Assembly (NCBI RefSeq): GCF_015229955.1
Contig: NZ_JAAKYZ010000004.1
Span: 62,001-126,000, forward strand
Direction of reading: 5' to 3'
Length of the DNA stretch: 64,000 nucleotides
Source: Campylobacter concisus
GTDB lineage: Bacteria; Campylobacterota; Campylobacteria; Campylobacterales; Campylobacteraceae
Shown here: one piece after another, positions 37,987-47,533 of the stretch
Layout of the letters: every line of letters starts with the position of its first letter
Numbering within the stretch: position 1 is the stretch's first letter
The notes under the pieces: generated by a model
Told to the model about the DNA's origin: nothing
The model's input: only the letters and a program-made list of their open reading frames with translations
Database searches by the model: none
Made by a program: the position numbers and the translations under genes

Positions 37987-38739
37987 ATGAAATTTACAAA
38001 TTTATTAAAAGTAGTAGCTGTGCTTGCAATGGCTCTAAATTTACAAGCAAAAACTATAAAAGATGGCGTGCTAACAGTAGCAACTGAAGGTACTTACGCG
38101 CCTTTTACATTTTATAATGATAAAAATGAGCTAGTGGGATACGATGTAGATATCGCAAGAGCGGTAGCGCAAAAGCTAAATTTAAAAGTTGAGTTTCTAA
38201 CAGCCCCTTGGGATGCGATGCTTGCTGCATTTGACGCTGGTAAGGCCGATGTTGTATTTAATCAAGTAAGTATAACTGACGAGAGAAAGAAAAAGTATGC
38301 TTTTTCAGTGCCTTATACTGTGACATTTGGTGCCATCATCACTAGAAAAGATAATAACGACATAAAAAGCTTTGCCGACCTAAAAGGCAAAAAAAATGCC
38401 GACTCAGCTACGAGCAACTGGGCGAAAGTCGCCGTAAAATACGGCGCTGAACACGTCGTAACAGATAGTTTTGCTAAAAGTATGGAGCTTCTTATATCAA
38501 GACGCGTAGATGCTGTTGTAAGAGACAACATCGTATTTTACGACTTCATAAAAGAGCGCCCAAATGCACCTGTAAAGATAGCTGCCTCACTTGACGAGAA
38601 AGACTACACAGCAGCAGCTGTTAAAAAGGACAATGCCGAGCTTGCAGAGCAAATTTCAAATGCTCTAAATGAACTTTCAAAAGAAGGCAAACTAGAAGCT
38701 ATCTCAAAAAGCTACTTTGGCAAAGACGTCTCAAAATAA
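37987..38739 (+). CDS. Amino-acid ABC transporter periplasmic binding protein, copy 2
   Basis: This 250-residue paralogue of copy 1 lies nine bases downstream. It has a signal peptide (cleavage near LNLQAKT) and the same SBP_bac_3 fold. Residues about 50-90 are nearly identical to copy 1, and 56 bases of DNA are identical (37387-37442 and 38149-38204). The second lobe has diverged (RRVDAVVRDNIVFYDFIKE against KRADDTINDNVTFFDYIKQ). Two binding proteins feeding one permease would widen ligand range. It has AAAGGA before the ATG. Confidence 0.9.
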   Translation: MKFTNLLKVVAVLAMALNLQAKTIKDGVLTVATEGTYAPFTFYNDKNELVGYDVDIARAVAQKLNLKVEFLTAPWDAMLAAFDAGKADVVFNQVSITDERKKKYAFSVPYTVTFGAIITRKDNNDIKSFADLKGKKNADSATSNWAKVAVKYGAEHVVTDSFAKSMELLISRRVDAVVRDNIVFYDFIKERPNAPVKIAASLDEKDYTAAAVKKDNAELAEQISNALNELSKEGKLEAISKSYFGKDVSK

Positions 38740-38762
38740 ATTTATAAACCAACAAGGCAAAA

Positions 38763-39431
38763 ATGGAAAATTTAGATAGAGTGATCGAGCTTGTTTCAAG
38801 CTCGACACTACCGATGATCATCGCACTTTTAAAAGTGACGATCCCACTTACTTTACTCTCGTTTTCGCTAGGGCTTGTCATCGCCATTATCACAGCAGTA
38901 GCAAGGCTTTCAAATATAAAAATTTTAAAATTTATATTTGCCACCTATGTTTGGATATTTCGCGGTACGCCACTTCTTGTGCAGCTTTTTATCGTATTTT
39001 ACGGACTTCCTAGCATCGGCGTCACACTTGATACTTGGAGTGCTGCTACCATAGCATTTAGTCTAAACGTGGGTGCTTATGCCTCTGAGTCCGTAAGGGC
39101 TGCCATTCTTTCTGTGCCAAAAGGTCAGTGGGAGGCTGCAACATCGCTTGGCATGACGCACTATCAAATTTTAAAGCGTATCATCGCACCTCAAGCAGTA
39201 AGGATCTCGTTGCCGCCACTTTCAAACACATTTATAGGCCTTGTTAAAGACACTTCACTAGCAGCTTCTATAACGATGGTTGATATGTTTATGGTCGCTC
39301 AAAGGATCGCAGCAAGGACCTTTGAGCCACTCATCCTCTACATCCTAGCAGCACTCATCTATCTAGTGGTTTGCACACTCTTAACTTATCTTCAATCAAG
39401 GCTTGAAAAAGCTGTCTCAAGGTATGTCTAA
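38763..39431 (+). CDS. Amino-acid ABC transporter permease (HisM family)
   Basis: The 222-residue inner-membrane protein has about five helices and the EAA loop EAATSLGMTHYQILKRIIAP that docks the ATPase, with the HisM/GlnP-type RGTPLLVQLF segment. A single permease gene suggests a homodimeric channel. Its last base is shared with the ATPase gene start (TAATG). Confidence 0.94.
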   Translation: MENLDRVIELVSSSTLPMIIALLKVTIPLTLLSFSLGLVIAIITAVARLSNIKILKFIFATYVWIFRGTPLLVQLFIVFYGLPSIGVTLDTWSAATIAFSLNVGAYASESVRAAILSVPKGQWEAATSLGMTHYQILKRIIAPQAVRISLPPLSNTFIGLVKDTSLAASITMVDMFMVAQRIAARTFEPLILYILAALIYLVVCTLLTYLQSRLEKAVSRYV

Positions 39432-40168
39432 TGGCTATAAATTTTAAAAATATAAGCAAATCTTACGGCGATCATTTGGTGCTAGATAACATAAACACAA
39501 GCTTCAAAGAGGGACAAACGACCGTGATCGTTGGCTCATCTGGTTGTGGTAAATCAACGCTTCTTAGATGCATAAATTTACTTGAGATCCCACAAAGTGG
39601 CATTTTAGAGGTAGATGATAGAGCTGTAAATTTTAAAGAGAAGCTTAGCTCAAAAGAGCTTTTAGAAATTCGCAAAAAAACAGGTATGGTCTTTCAAAGC
39701 TTTAATCTCTTTCCACACCTAACAGCGCTTCAAAATGTCACCGAAGCTCCGATCTATGTTCAAAGAAAGGATAAAAACGAAGCAATAAAAGAGGCAAAAG
39801 AGCTTTTAGCTAAAGTGGGGCTTAGCCACAAAGAAGATACCTATCCAAACAGGCTCTCAGGCGGACAAGCACAGCGTGTAGCCATCGCTAGAGCCCTAGC
39901 TGTAAATCCATACTTTTTGCTACTTGACGAGCCTACAAGCGCGCTTGATCCAGAGCTTGAGGCTGAAGTTTTAAAAGTCATCTTATCTCTTGCAAAAGAG
40001 AAAAAGTCTATGATCATCGTTACTCATAATATGAATTTTGCTAGAAAGATAGCTGATAGAATTTTATTTTTAGATAAAGGTGTGATCGCATTTGATGGCT
40101 TGGTAGATGAGTTTTTTAACAGCCAAAATGAGAGGATAAAAAGCTTCATCTCAGCTATGGATATATGA
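39431..40168 (+). CDS. Amino-acid ABC transporter ATP-binding protein
   Basis: The 245-residue ATPase of the polar amino-acid (GlnQ/HisP) class has Walker A GSSGCGKST (about 36-44), signature LSGGQAQRVAIARAL and Walker B LLLDEPTSALD. It powers the permease encoded just before it, with a one-base overlap. A perfect hairpin terminator follows two bases after the stop. Confidence 0.95.
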   Translation: MAINFKNISKSYGDHLVLDNINTSFKEGQTTVIVGSSGCGKSTLLRCINLLEIPQSGILEVDDRAVNFKEKLSSKELLEIRKKTGMVFQSFNLFPHLTALQNVTEAPIYVQRKDKNEAIKEAKELLAKVGLSHKEDTYPNRLSGGQAQRVAIARALAVNPYFLLLDEPTSALDPELEAEVLKVILSLAKEKKSMIIVTHNMNFARKIADRILFLDKGVIAFDGLVDEFFNSQNERIKSFISAMDI

Positions 40169-40169
40169 A

Positions 40170-40198
40170 AATTTTAGCTAGAAAATCTAGCTAAAATT
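40170..40198. terminator. Bidirectional terminator between the ABC operon and fldA
   Basis: A perfect 13-base-pair stem (40170-40182 with 40186-40198) around an AAA loop lies between the convergent ATPase and flavodoxin stops. Runs of T occur within the arm edges on both strands, so it can serve both transcripts. Confidence 0.75.
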
Positions 40199-40201
40199 AC
40201 A

Positions 40202-40693
40202 TTAAGCAAAGTGAGGTTTTATCTGCTCGATCCAAGCTGAAATTCTACCCTCAGTTTTATCACTTTGGTTATCAGCATCAAGTGCTAGACCTACAAATTT
40301 TCCATTTCTTACAGCATCAGAGCCATCAAATGTATATCCATCAGTGCTAACCTCACCAACTACTTTTGCACCAGCTTTTACGACCTCATCATAAAGCTTT
40401 GCCATGCCGTTACAGTACTCATCAGAGTAGCTCTCGCTATCACCCATACCAAAAACAGCAACCGTCTTACTGCTTAAATTTAGCGCCTTAAAATCAAACG
40501 CATCCCAGTCATCTTGAAGATCGCCACTACCCCAGGTTGATGTACCAAGAATTAGCTTATCAAAGCTATTTATCTTCGCTGCGTCTACATCAGCAACGTT
40601 TAAAAGCTCATTTTCAAGGCCTAGACCCTCACTTATAAGTTTTGCTGCATCTTCGGTATTTCCCATGCTGCTTCCATAAACTATACCTATCAT
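40202..40693 (-). CDS. fldA: Flavodoxin
   Basis: The 163-residue FMN protein is a low-potential one-electron carrier. The phosphate loop IVYGSSMGNTEDAA is at the N-terminus. The FMN-stacking segments GTSTWGSGDLQDDWD and FGMGDSESYSDEYCNG follow. In Epsilonproteobacteria flavodoxin accepts electrons from pyruvate and 2-oxoglutarate oxidoreductases; nifJ lies 2.5 kb away. It is followed upstream, on the same strand, by two conserved small genes in the order I recall from C. jejuni. Confidence 0.95.
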   Translation of the reverse strand: MIGIVYGSSMGNTEDAAKLISEGLGLENELLNVADVDAAKINSFDKLILGTSTWGSGDLQDDWDAFDFKALNLSSKTVAVFGMGDSESYSDEYCNGMAKLYDEVVKAGAKVVGEVSTDGYTFDGSDAVRNGKFVGLALDADNQSDKTEGRISAWIEQIKPHFA

Positions 40694-40704
40694 TTTTATC
40701 CTTT

Positions 40705-41418
40705 TTAAAAAATTTTACTAATAATCGTATAAGGCACAAGCTTGATCAAACCTCTCGCATAACAGTGCCTAACCTCAACGTGTCGCCTAAATTCCTCATT
40801 TCTAGGAAAAACGATATAAACCATCTCGCACTCGTGACCAAGCACACCGACAGCTCTATCTATATCGTCGTTTAAATTTCTCATATCATCAAAGCTCACT
40901 TTTTTAAAGCTTGGCATGACGCTGAGCAAATTTTTACCATCTTTTTTGACCGAGATGACACCGCTATTTAGCATGACCTCTTTATCTTGATGGCGGAGGC
41001 GTATTTTATCATAAACAAATTGACAAAACATCTGTGCCGCATCGATACAAAACTCAAATTTCCCACTTACATAAAGCATTTTTATCATCTTTGCAGCCGC
41101 CATTTTTGGCTCTTTTGCTATAAATTTGATCTTTGAAAAGTCGCCTTTTAAATAAGCATTTATGATGATATTTGATGAAAAACAAAAGCGATCTGCTGGC
41201 TTAAAATTTAGACATTTTTCGCGAAGTAGGAAATTTATCCTAGCTTCAAAAATTTCTTTGAAATTTAGAAATTTAGCGTAAGAAAGTGGTATTTTTAGCT
41301 CACTTTCTACGCCAGAATTATAAAGTGCAATAAAAATTTTTGCACGTGAAAGCCTATCAAGCTTTGCAAAAATATTTGGAGTTATTTCGCCAATATCTGA
41401 TAAAAGCCCGAATCTCAT
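40705..41418 (-). CDS. Conserved protein of unknown function, fldA-linked
   Basis: The 237-residue soluble protein has no signal peptide or clear membrane helix. Features seen are an N-terminal LLSDIGEITPNIFAKLDRLS segment, a central basic region and a C-terminal GHECEMVYIVFPRNEEFRRH. No catalytic motif is evident. It lies 11 bases upstream of fldA and three bases downstream of the DUF2325 gene, an order I associate with C. jejuni Cj1382c-Cj1384c. A role linked to flavodoxin or redox balance is only positional inference. Confidence 0.75.
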   Translation of the reverse strand: MRFGLLSDIGEITPNIFAKLDRLSRAKIFIALYNSGVESELKIPLSYAKFLNFKEIFEARINFLLREKCLNFKPADRFCFSSNIIINAYLKGDFSKIKFIAKEPKMAAAKMIKMLYVSGKFEFCIDAAQMFCQFVYDKIRLRHQDKEVMLNSGVISVKKDGKNLLSVMPSFKKVSFDDMRNLNDDIDRAVGVLGHECEMVYIVFPRNEEFRRHVEVRHCYARGLIKLVPYTIISKIF

Positions 41419-41421
41419 TGA

Positions 41422-41733
41422 TTATTCTTTGCATCCAAATTCCTTATCTAGCCCAAAGACCTTGCAGTACTCGCAAAATACGCAGCTAACGCTTCTTTTT
41501 GCACAAACAATTGGAATATTTCTCTTTTTTGCTTGAGTTTTAATAGTCTTCATAGTGTTGTGGTTTAAAAAGCTAGTTAGCATCACCACACACTCGGTAT
41601 CTTGAGGGATTGGCTTGCGATTTACGCGGTTTTCATTTCTAGCATCCCAGTGTTCTATCTTCTCAGCTCCCAAATCATGTAAAACTGCCTTGATAGGCGT
41701 TATCTCATCTGCACCGATAACTAAAACTGACAT
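41422..41733 (-). CDS. DUF2325 family protein
   Basis: The 103-residue protein fits DUF2325: a Rossmann-like MSVLVIGADEITPIKAVL start, the HWDARNENR segment, TSFLNHNTMK and a cysteine-rich end (CAKRSVSCVFCEYC, GCKE). The five C-terminal cysteines could bind metal or sense redox state, though that is untested inference. It heads the small operon with the 237-residue protein and fldA. Confidence 0.8.
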   Translation of the reverse strand: MSVLVIGADEITPIKAVLHDLGAEKIEHWDARNENRVNRKPIPQDTECVVMLTSFLNHNTMKTIKTQAKKRNIPIVCAKRSVSCVFCEYCKVFGLDKEFGCKE

Positions 41734-41865
41734 AATAAGCTCCTAAAATTTATTCATTTTCTGATAATGATTATAAGGAAGCTTAACTAAAATTTTTCTT
41801 AGTTATGATATTTATTATCACTTATATGTAGAAATTTGTAACGTTTTACTCAGATATTTAAACAT

Positions 41866-43029
41866 CTAAACTCTTTTAATCTTAGATACCGTAAACAAAA
41901 ATATGATAAGTCCGCTTGCGGCAAAAAAACTACCAACATTACCGATATTTTGCTCGCCTAAATGAACTATCGTCTGATGCCCTATTAGCGCCCCTGCTCC
42001 GATGCCTATGTTATAAATAGCCGAAAATATCGCCATTGCAGCATCAGTTGCATTTGAGGCAAGATTTAGCACTTTTATTTGAAAACTCATATTTACACCA
42101 GCTATGCCAAGCCCCCAAACAAAGGCCAAGACTAGCATTAAAACTTCATTTTTAGCAATAAAATTTAACACAAGCAAGCAACATAAAATAAGCATGATAG
42201 AAATTGCTGAAAATGCATTTGGAATAAGCTTATAAAATTTAGAGAAAAGCAGGCTTGCAACTACACCAGCAACGCCAAATATAAGCAAGAATATTGTGAT
42301 AAATTTCCCATCAAAGCCACTGATATCTTTTGCAAATGGCTCAATGTAGCTATAGGTGCTAAAATGCGCGCTTATGATAATTGCAGTTAGTAAAAATACG
42401 ACCATCAAAAGGCCATTTCTTGCAAGCTCTGGCAAGCTTTTAAGCGAGCCTGAGTTTTTGCTTGGCAGAAGTGGCAAAATTTTATATAGCCAAACTCCAA
42501 CACCAACAGCAAAAATTCCGATCAGTCCAAAGGTCACACGCCAACCAAGTGCATCACCTAAAATTCTTCCAAGTGGTAGACCAAGTATCATCGCTAGCGA
42601 TGTACCAAGAGCTAGCAATCCAAGAGCTTGCGAGCTTTTATTTATCGGTGCTAGCCTAACAGCAAGTGAAGCAGTGATAGCCCAAAAAATAGCATGGGCA
42701 ATAGCTATCATCAACCGAGCAATAATTAAAATTTTAAAATTCCAAGCAAAGGCGCAAAGCGTATGAGCTAAAACAAATACGATAAAAACCTTTAAAAGAA
42801 GAGATTTTCGTTCTAAATTTGCAGTTAAAAGCATAAGTGGCAAAGAAAGTATCGTAACACTCCACGCATAAATTGTGATGATAAGACCGGTATCAGCCGT
42901 GCTCATGTCAAAATCTTTTGCAATATCACTTAAAAGTGGCACTGGGACAAACTCAGTAGTGTTAAATATAAAAGCACAAAAAGCAAGAGCTATAACCCTT
43001 AAATAGGCTACCCTATGAACGTTTATCAA
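41866..43029 (-). CDS. MFS exporter, SotB/YdeA-like
   Basis: The 387-residue protein has 12 membrane helices. The N-terminal FNTTEFVPVPLLSDIAKDF segment and the GLPLGRILGDALGWRVTFGLIG segment (motif C side, split here as GLPLGRILGD and GWRVTFGLIG) are characteristic of the SotB sugar-efflux/drug:H+ antiporter group. The substrate is unknown. The start is a TTG at 43029 with AAGGA six bases upstream; the next internal Met would remove the first helix. It is divergent from nifJ across 169 bases. Confidence 0.82.
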   Translation of the reverse strand: MINVHRVAYLRVIALAFCAFIFNTTEFVPVPLLSDIAKDFDMSTADTGLIITIYAWSVTILSLPLMLLTANLERKSLLLKVFIVFVLAHTLCAFAWNFKILIIARLMIAIAHAIFWAITASLAVRLAPINKSSQALGLLALGTSLAMILGLPLGRILGDALGWRVTFGLIGIFAVGVGVWLYKILPLLPSKNSGSLKSLPELARNGLLMVVFLLTAIIISAHFSTYSYIEPFAKDISGFDGKFITIFLLIFGVAGVVASLLFSKFYKLIPNAFSAISIMLILCCLLVLNFIAKNEVLMLVLAFVWGLGIAGVNMSFQIKVLNLASNATDAAMAIFSAIYNIGIGAGALIGHQTIVHLGEQNIGNVGSFFAASGLIIFLFTVSKIKRV

Positions 43030-43198
43030 ATTTTATCCTTAAATTTTTTCATTAAGGTAATGGAATTTTACTTAAAGTTAGTAATTTAAAAGGCAAAATT
43101 CTCAGAATTTATTAATGACATAGATTAATAGTAGATTTTGGAAACTATCTCTATAATAAAAGATTTTTAAAAATCGTAAGAAAATTTAAGGCGGAAAA

Positions 43199-46100
43199 AT
43201 GGCTAAAATAATGAAAACTATGGACGGAAACGAGGCTGCGGCGCACGCGGCTTACGCATTTACGGAGGTTGCGGGCATCTACCCGATCACCCCTAGCTCG
43301 CCGATGGCCGATTACACCGATATGTGGGCGGCTCAGGGCAAGAAAAATCTATTCGGCATGCCGGTTAAGGTAGTCGAAATGCAAAGCGAGGGCGGGGCTG
43401 CGGGCACCGTGCACGGCTCGCTGCAAGTAGGCGCGCTAACTACGACATACACGGCTTCGCAAGGCCTTTTACTAAAAATCCCCAATATGTACAAAATCGC
43501 AGGCCAGCTGCTACCAGGCGTTATCCACGTGAGCGCGCGCTCTATCGCGGCTCAGGCGCTTTCTATCTTTGGCGATCATCAGGATATCTATGCCTGTCGC
43601 CAAACGGGATTTGCCATGCTGGCAAGCGGCTCCGTGCAAGAGGTCATGGATATCGCGGGCGTCGCGCATCTAGCGGCGATCAAAGGTCGCGTGCCGTTTT
43701 TGCACTTTTTCGACGGGTTTCGTACTAGCCATGAGATACAAAAGGTCGAGGTGCTTGACTATGCGCATTTTGATAGGCTTCTTGACCGCGAGGCTCTGCA
43801 GAAATTTAGAGACGAGGCGCTAAGCCCTGAAAACCCGAAAACTCGCGGTACGGCTCAAAACGACGATATCTACTTCCAGACGCGCGAGCTAGCTAACCGC
43901 TACTACGATGCGGTGCCTGATATCGTGGCCGAGTATCTAAAAGAAATTTCAAAAATCACGGGACGCGATTATCGTCCGTTTAATTATTACGGCGATCCGC
44001 ACGCTACGCGCATCGTGGTCGCGATGGGCTCTGTTACGCAAACTCTAGAAGAAGTCGTCGATCACCTGCGCGCAAAGGGCGAAAAAGTAGGCGTGCTAAA
44101 AGTGCATCTATACCGTCCGTTTAGCCTAAAATACCTCTTTGACGTGATGCCTGAGACGGTAGAAAAGATCGCCGTGCTAGACCGCACGAAAGAGCCCGGA
44201 AGCCTCGGCGAGCCGCTATATCTGGACGTCAAGGCAGCGTTTTACGGACGCAAAAATCAGCCCGTGATCGTGGGCGGTCGCTACGGCCTAAGCTCAAAAG
44301 ACGTCGATCCTGCGCAAATGCTAGCCGTCTTTGAAAATCTAAATTTAAGCGAACCTAAAAACGGCTTTACCGTGGGCATCGAAGACGACGTGACCTTCAC
44401 CTCGCTAAAAGTCGGCGAGAAAATTTCGCTAAGCGACGAGAGCGTGAAAGAGTGCCTATTTTACGGCCTTGGTGCGGACGGTACCGTTGGGGCGAATAAA
44501 AACTCCATCAAAATCATCGGCGATAAAACCGAGCTTTACGCGCAGGCGTATTTTGCCTACGACAGCAAAAAATCAGGCGGCTACACGCGCTCGCATTTGC
44601 GTTTCGGCAAAAACCCGATCCGCTCGACCTATCTCGTCTCAAATCCGCACTTCGTAGCCTGCTCGGTCGCGGCGTATCTTGAAATTTACGACGTGATAGA
44701 CGGTATCCGCGAGGGCGGGACATTCCTGCTAAACTCGATCTGGGACGCCGAGCAGACGGTCGCTAAACTGCCGAATAAAGTAAAGAAAATTTTGGCCGCT
44801 AAAAAGGTAAATTTCTACATCATCAACGCTACTAAGCTAGCTCGCGAGATCGGGCTAAAAAACCGTACGAACACGATTATGCAGTCGGCATTTTTTAAGC
44901 TTGCAGACATCATCCCATTTGTCGACGCTCAAAAATATATGAAAGAGTACGCGCACAAAGCCTACGCCAAAAAGGGCGAAGCGATCGTAGAGATGAACTA
45001 CAAGGCCATCGATATGGGCGCGGACGGGCTGGTTAAGGTCGCGGTCGACCCTAGCTGGGCAAATTTGACGGATGACGCCGCTAACGAGGAAAAATACGTC
45101 GGCGACGAATTTATAGAAAAAATCGTCAAGCCTATCAACGCCGCTAGGGGCGATAGCCTGCCCGTTTCGGCCTTTGTTGGCTTTGAGGACGGACACTTTA
45201 AATCAGGCACGACGCAATACGAAAAACGCGGCATCGGCGTCATGGTGCCAAAGTGGATCGAGGGCAACTGCATCCAGTGCAACCAGTGCGCCTTCGTCTG
45301 CCCGCATGCGGTGATCAGGCCGTTTCTCATCGACGAAAACGAGCTCGCCGCCGCGCCGCAAACGGTACAAGATCACGTCCTAGACGCCAAAGGCAAAGAG
45401 GTAAAAGGGCTAAAATACAAAATCCAAGTTAGCCCGCTTGACTGCACGGGCTGCGAGCTGTGCGCTCAAATTTGCCCGAGCAAGGAAAAATCGCTCGTCA
45501 TGGTGCCTTTGGCCGAGGAGATGGAGCGACACGAGCAGGAAAACGCCGATTATTTATTTAAAAAAGTAACCTACAAAGACGACCTAATGAGCAAAGATAG
45601 CGTCAAGGGCGTGGGATTTGCGCAGCCGCTGTTTGAGTTTCACGGCGCGTGCCCGGGTTGCGGCGAGACACCTTATATCGGGCTTGTGACGAGACTATTC
45701 GGCGACCGTATGATCGTGGCAAACGCCACCGGATGTAGCTCGATCTACGGCGGTAGCGCGCCTTCGACGCCTTATACGACGAACAAAGAGGGCAAGGGCG
45801 TAGCGTGGGCGAATTCGCTGTTTGAGGATAACGCGGAGTTTGGCATGGGTATGAACGTCGCGGTAGAGACGCTGCGCCACCGCATCGAGGACATCATGCT
45901 ACGTACCAAAGACGCCGCACCAAATGCACTAGCCGCGCTATACTCCGACTGGATCGCGCATAAAAACGACGGCGAGAAAACGACGCAAATCGCTAAAATT
46001 TTGATCCCTCTTTTGGAGCAAAATTTAGACGTAGAGGGCGTAAAAGAAATTTTAGAGCTAAAAAGATATCTCGTCAAAAAATCTCAGTGGATCATCGGCG

Positions 46101-46786
46101 GCGACGGCTGGGCGTACGACATCGGCTTTGGTGGGCTTGACCACGTGCTAGCTAGCGGCGAGAACGTAAACGTGCTAGTGCTTGACACCGAGGTCTACTC
46201 AAACACCGGCGGCCAAAGCTCAAAATCCAGCCGCGCGGGCTCCATAGCGCAGTTTACCGCTAGCGGCAAGCCGATGCAGAAAAAAGATCTTGGCTATATC
46301 GCGATGACTTACGGAAACATCTTCGTAGCTCAAATCAACTCAAACGCGAGCCAAGCAAACACGATAAAAGCCATCGCCGCAGCCGAAGCCTACGACGGAC
46401 CTAGCCTCGTGATAGCGTATTCGCCGTGTATCGCGCACGGTATCAAGGGCGGTATGGCCTACTCCGGAGGTCAAGGCGAGCTAGCGACCAAATGCGGCTA
46501 CTGGCCGACCTACGTCTACGATCCACGCCTAATCAAAGAGGGCAAAAATCCGCTCAAAATGACCTCAAAAGAGCCGGATTGGTCGCTTTACGAGGAGTTT
46601 TTGCTAAACGAGGTTCGCTACAACTCGCTTAAAAAAACTAACCCGCAGCACGCAGACGAGCTGCTGGCTAAAAACAAGGCCGACGCGCAAAGACGCTACC
46701 GTCAGCTAAAACGCCTAAGCTTAGCCGACTTTAGCGATGAGGTCGAGTCTGGCGTAGAAGCTCATGATAATGAAAACGCCGAGTAA
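43199..46786 (+). CDS. nifJ: Pyruvate:ferredoxin/flavodoxin oxidoreductase
   Basis: NifJ converts pyruvate and CoA to acetyl-CoA and CO2, passing electrons to flavodoxin or ferredoxin. The 1195-residue single-chain form has the N-terminal pyrimidine-binding domain (YPITPSSPMADYTDMW), a CoA-binding middle, two [4Fe-4S] motifs (CIQCNQCAFVCPHAV and CTGCELCAQICPSKEK), and the C-terminal thiamine domain with CPGCGETPY, NATGCSSIYGG and GDGWAYDIGFGGLDH. All key residues are present. The gene is strikingly GC-rich compared with its left neighbours. AAGG precedes the ATG and a hairpin terminator follows. Confidence 0.97.
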   Translation: MAKIMKTMDGNEAAAHAAYAFTEVAGIYPITPSSPMADYTDMWAAQGKKNLFGMPVKVVEMQSEGGAAGTVHGSLQVGALTTTYTASQGLLLKIPNMYKIAGQLLPGVIHVSARSIAAQALSIFGDHQDIYACRQTGFAMLASGSVQEVMDIAGVAHLAAIKGRVPFLHFFDGFRTSHEIQKVEVLDYAHFDRLLDREALQKFRDEALSPENPKTRGTAQNDDIYFQTRELANRYYDAVPDIVAEYLKEISKITGRDYRPFNYYGDPHATRIVVAMGSVTQTLEEVVDHLRAKGEKVGVLKVHLYRPFSLKYLFDVMPETVEKIAVLDRTKEPGSLGEPLYLDVKAAFYGRKNQPVIVGGRYGLSSKDVDPAQMLAVFENLNLSEPKNGFTVGIEDDVTFTSLKVGEKISLSDESVKECLFYGLGADGTVGANKNSIKIIGDKTELYAQAYFAYDSKKSGGYTRSHLRFGKNPIRSTYLVSNPHFVACSVAAYLEIYDVIDGIREGGTFLLNSIWDAEQTVAKLPNKVKKILAAKKVNFYIINATKLAREIGLKNRTNTIMQSAFFKLADIIPFVDAQKYMKEYAHKAYAKKGEAIVEMNYKAIDMGADGLVKVAVDPSWANLTDDAANEEKYVGDEFIEKIVKPINAARGDSLPVSAFVGFEDGHFKSGTTQYEKRGIGVMVPKWIEGNCIQCNQCAFVCPHAVIRPFLIDENELAAAPQTVQDHVLDAKGKEVKGLKYKIQVSPLDCTGCELCAQICPSKEKSLVMVPLAEEMERHEQENADYLFKKVTYKDDLMSKDSVKGVGFAQPLFEFHGACPGCGETPYIGLVTRLFGDRMIVANATGCSSIYGGSAPSTPYTTNKEGKGVAWANSLFEDNAEFGMGMNVAVETLRHRIEDIMLRTKDAAPNALAALYSDWIAHKNDGEKTTQIAKILIPLLEQNLDVEGVKEILELKRYLVKKSQWIIGGDGWAYDIGFGGLDHVLASGENVNVLVLDTEVYSNTGGQSSKSSRAGSIAQFTASGKPMQKKDLGYIAMTYGNIFVAQINSNASQANTIKAIAAAEAYDGPSLVIAYSPCIAHGIKGGMAYSGGQGELATKCGYWPTYVYDPRLIKEGKNPLKMTSKEPDWSLYEEFLLNEVRYNSLKKTNPQHADELLAKNKADAQRRYRQLKRLSLADFSDEVESGVEAHDNENAE

Positions 46787-46835
46787 GGCGCAAATTTCCC
46801 TCGCTCAAATTTGACGGGCTATGGAAAATATCTGT

Positions 46836-46867
46836 AAATTTAGCCGCTCGTTCGGGCGGTTAAATTT
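46836..46867 (+). terminator. Terminator after nifJ
   Basis: A 14-base-pair stem (46836-46849 with 46854-46867, two G:U pairs) with the loop GTTC lies 50 bases past the nifJ stop. Its AT-rich base and GC-rich tip suit intrinsic termination, though the T-run after it is short and interrupted (GCTTTC). Confidence 0.65.
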
Positions 46868-46920
46868 GCTTTCAAATTTGAAAATTTTAAATTTAACGCG
46901 GCAAATTTAAAAGGCGCAAA

Positions 46921-47427
46921 ATGAGCCAAACCCATCCTTTTAAACCTATTTTCGATAAAAACTCTAAAATTTTAATCCTCGGCTCCTTCCCTTCCGTCGT
47001 TTCTCGTAAATTTGGCTTTTACTACGCAAATCCGCAAAATCGCTTTTGGCGGGTGCTGGCTGGGATTTTAAACGCTCCAACGCCTACAAGTACGGACGAA
47101 AAGATAAATTTCCTGCTTGCCAGCCGCATCGCTATCTACGACGCTGCGATCTCGTGCGAGATAAAGGGCTCGAGCGATGCTAAAATGACCGCCGTCGTGC
47201 CTGCAAATTTAGAGCCGATCTTCAAAACCGCAAATATCACGCAAGTCTACGCAAACGGCGGTAAGGCGCACGAAATCTGCGAAAAATACCTAAAAACTCA
47301 AATTTTAAATGCAACGGGCAAAGAGCCCGTCAAGCTACCCTCGACTAGCCCGGCGAATGCAAATTTTAGCTTTGAAAGGCTCGTGCAAGATTGGGCAGTC
47401 GTCGCAGAGGCGCTAAAAGACGGCTAA
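46921..47427 (+). CDS. DNA-deoxyinosine glycosylase (UDG superfamily)
   Basis: The 168-residue protein fits the hypoxanthine-DNA glycosylase branch of the uracil-DNA glycosylase superfamily, which removes deaminated adenine from DNA. Motif 1 is LILGSFPSVVSRKFGFYYANPQNRFW-like (key parts: GSFPS at about 22-26 and YANPQNRFW at about 35-43). Motif 2 is LPSTSPANA near residue 140-148. Length matches. AAAGG precedes the ATG. It belongs to the GC-rich segment and has its own promoter after the nifJ terminator. Confidence 0.88.
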   Translation: MSQTHPFKPIFDKNSKILILGSFPSVVSRKFGFYYANPQNRFWRVLAGILNAPTPTSTDEKINFLLASRIAIYDAAISCEIKGSSDAKMTAVVPANLEPIFKTANITQVYANGGKAHEICEKYLKTQILNATGKEPVKLPSTSPANANFSFERLVQDWAVVAEALKDG

Positions 47428-47533
47428 ATTTGACGCGAATTCTAAAATTTAACTCATCCGAAATAATCGCGCCTTCACCTTAAATTTAATTTCAAATTTT
47501 AAAATTACCTAAATCAAACAAAGCAGGAGAACC

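Noticed and set aside
43199..46786. Long antisense open frames within nifJ (for example 44514-44723, 44855-45196, 45772-46077)
   Set aside because: They are shadows of a long GC-rich gene with clear protein motifs; their translations are Arg/Ser-rich with no ribosome sites.
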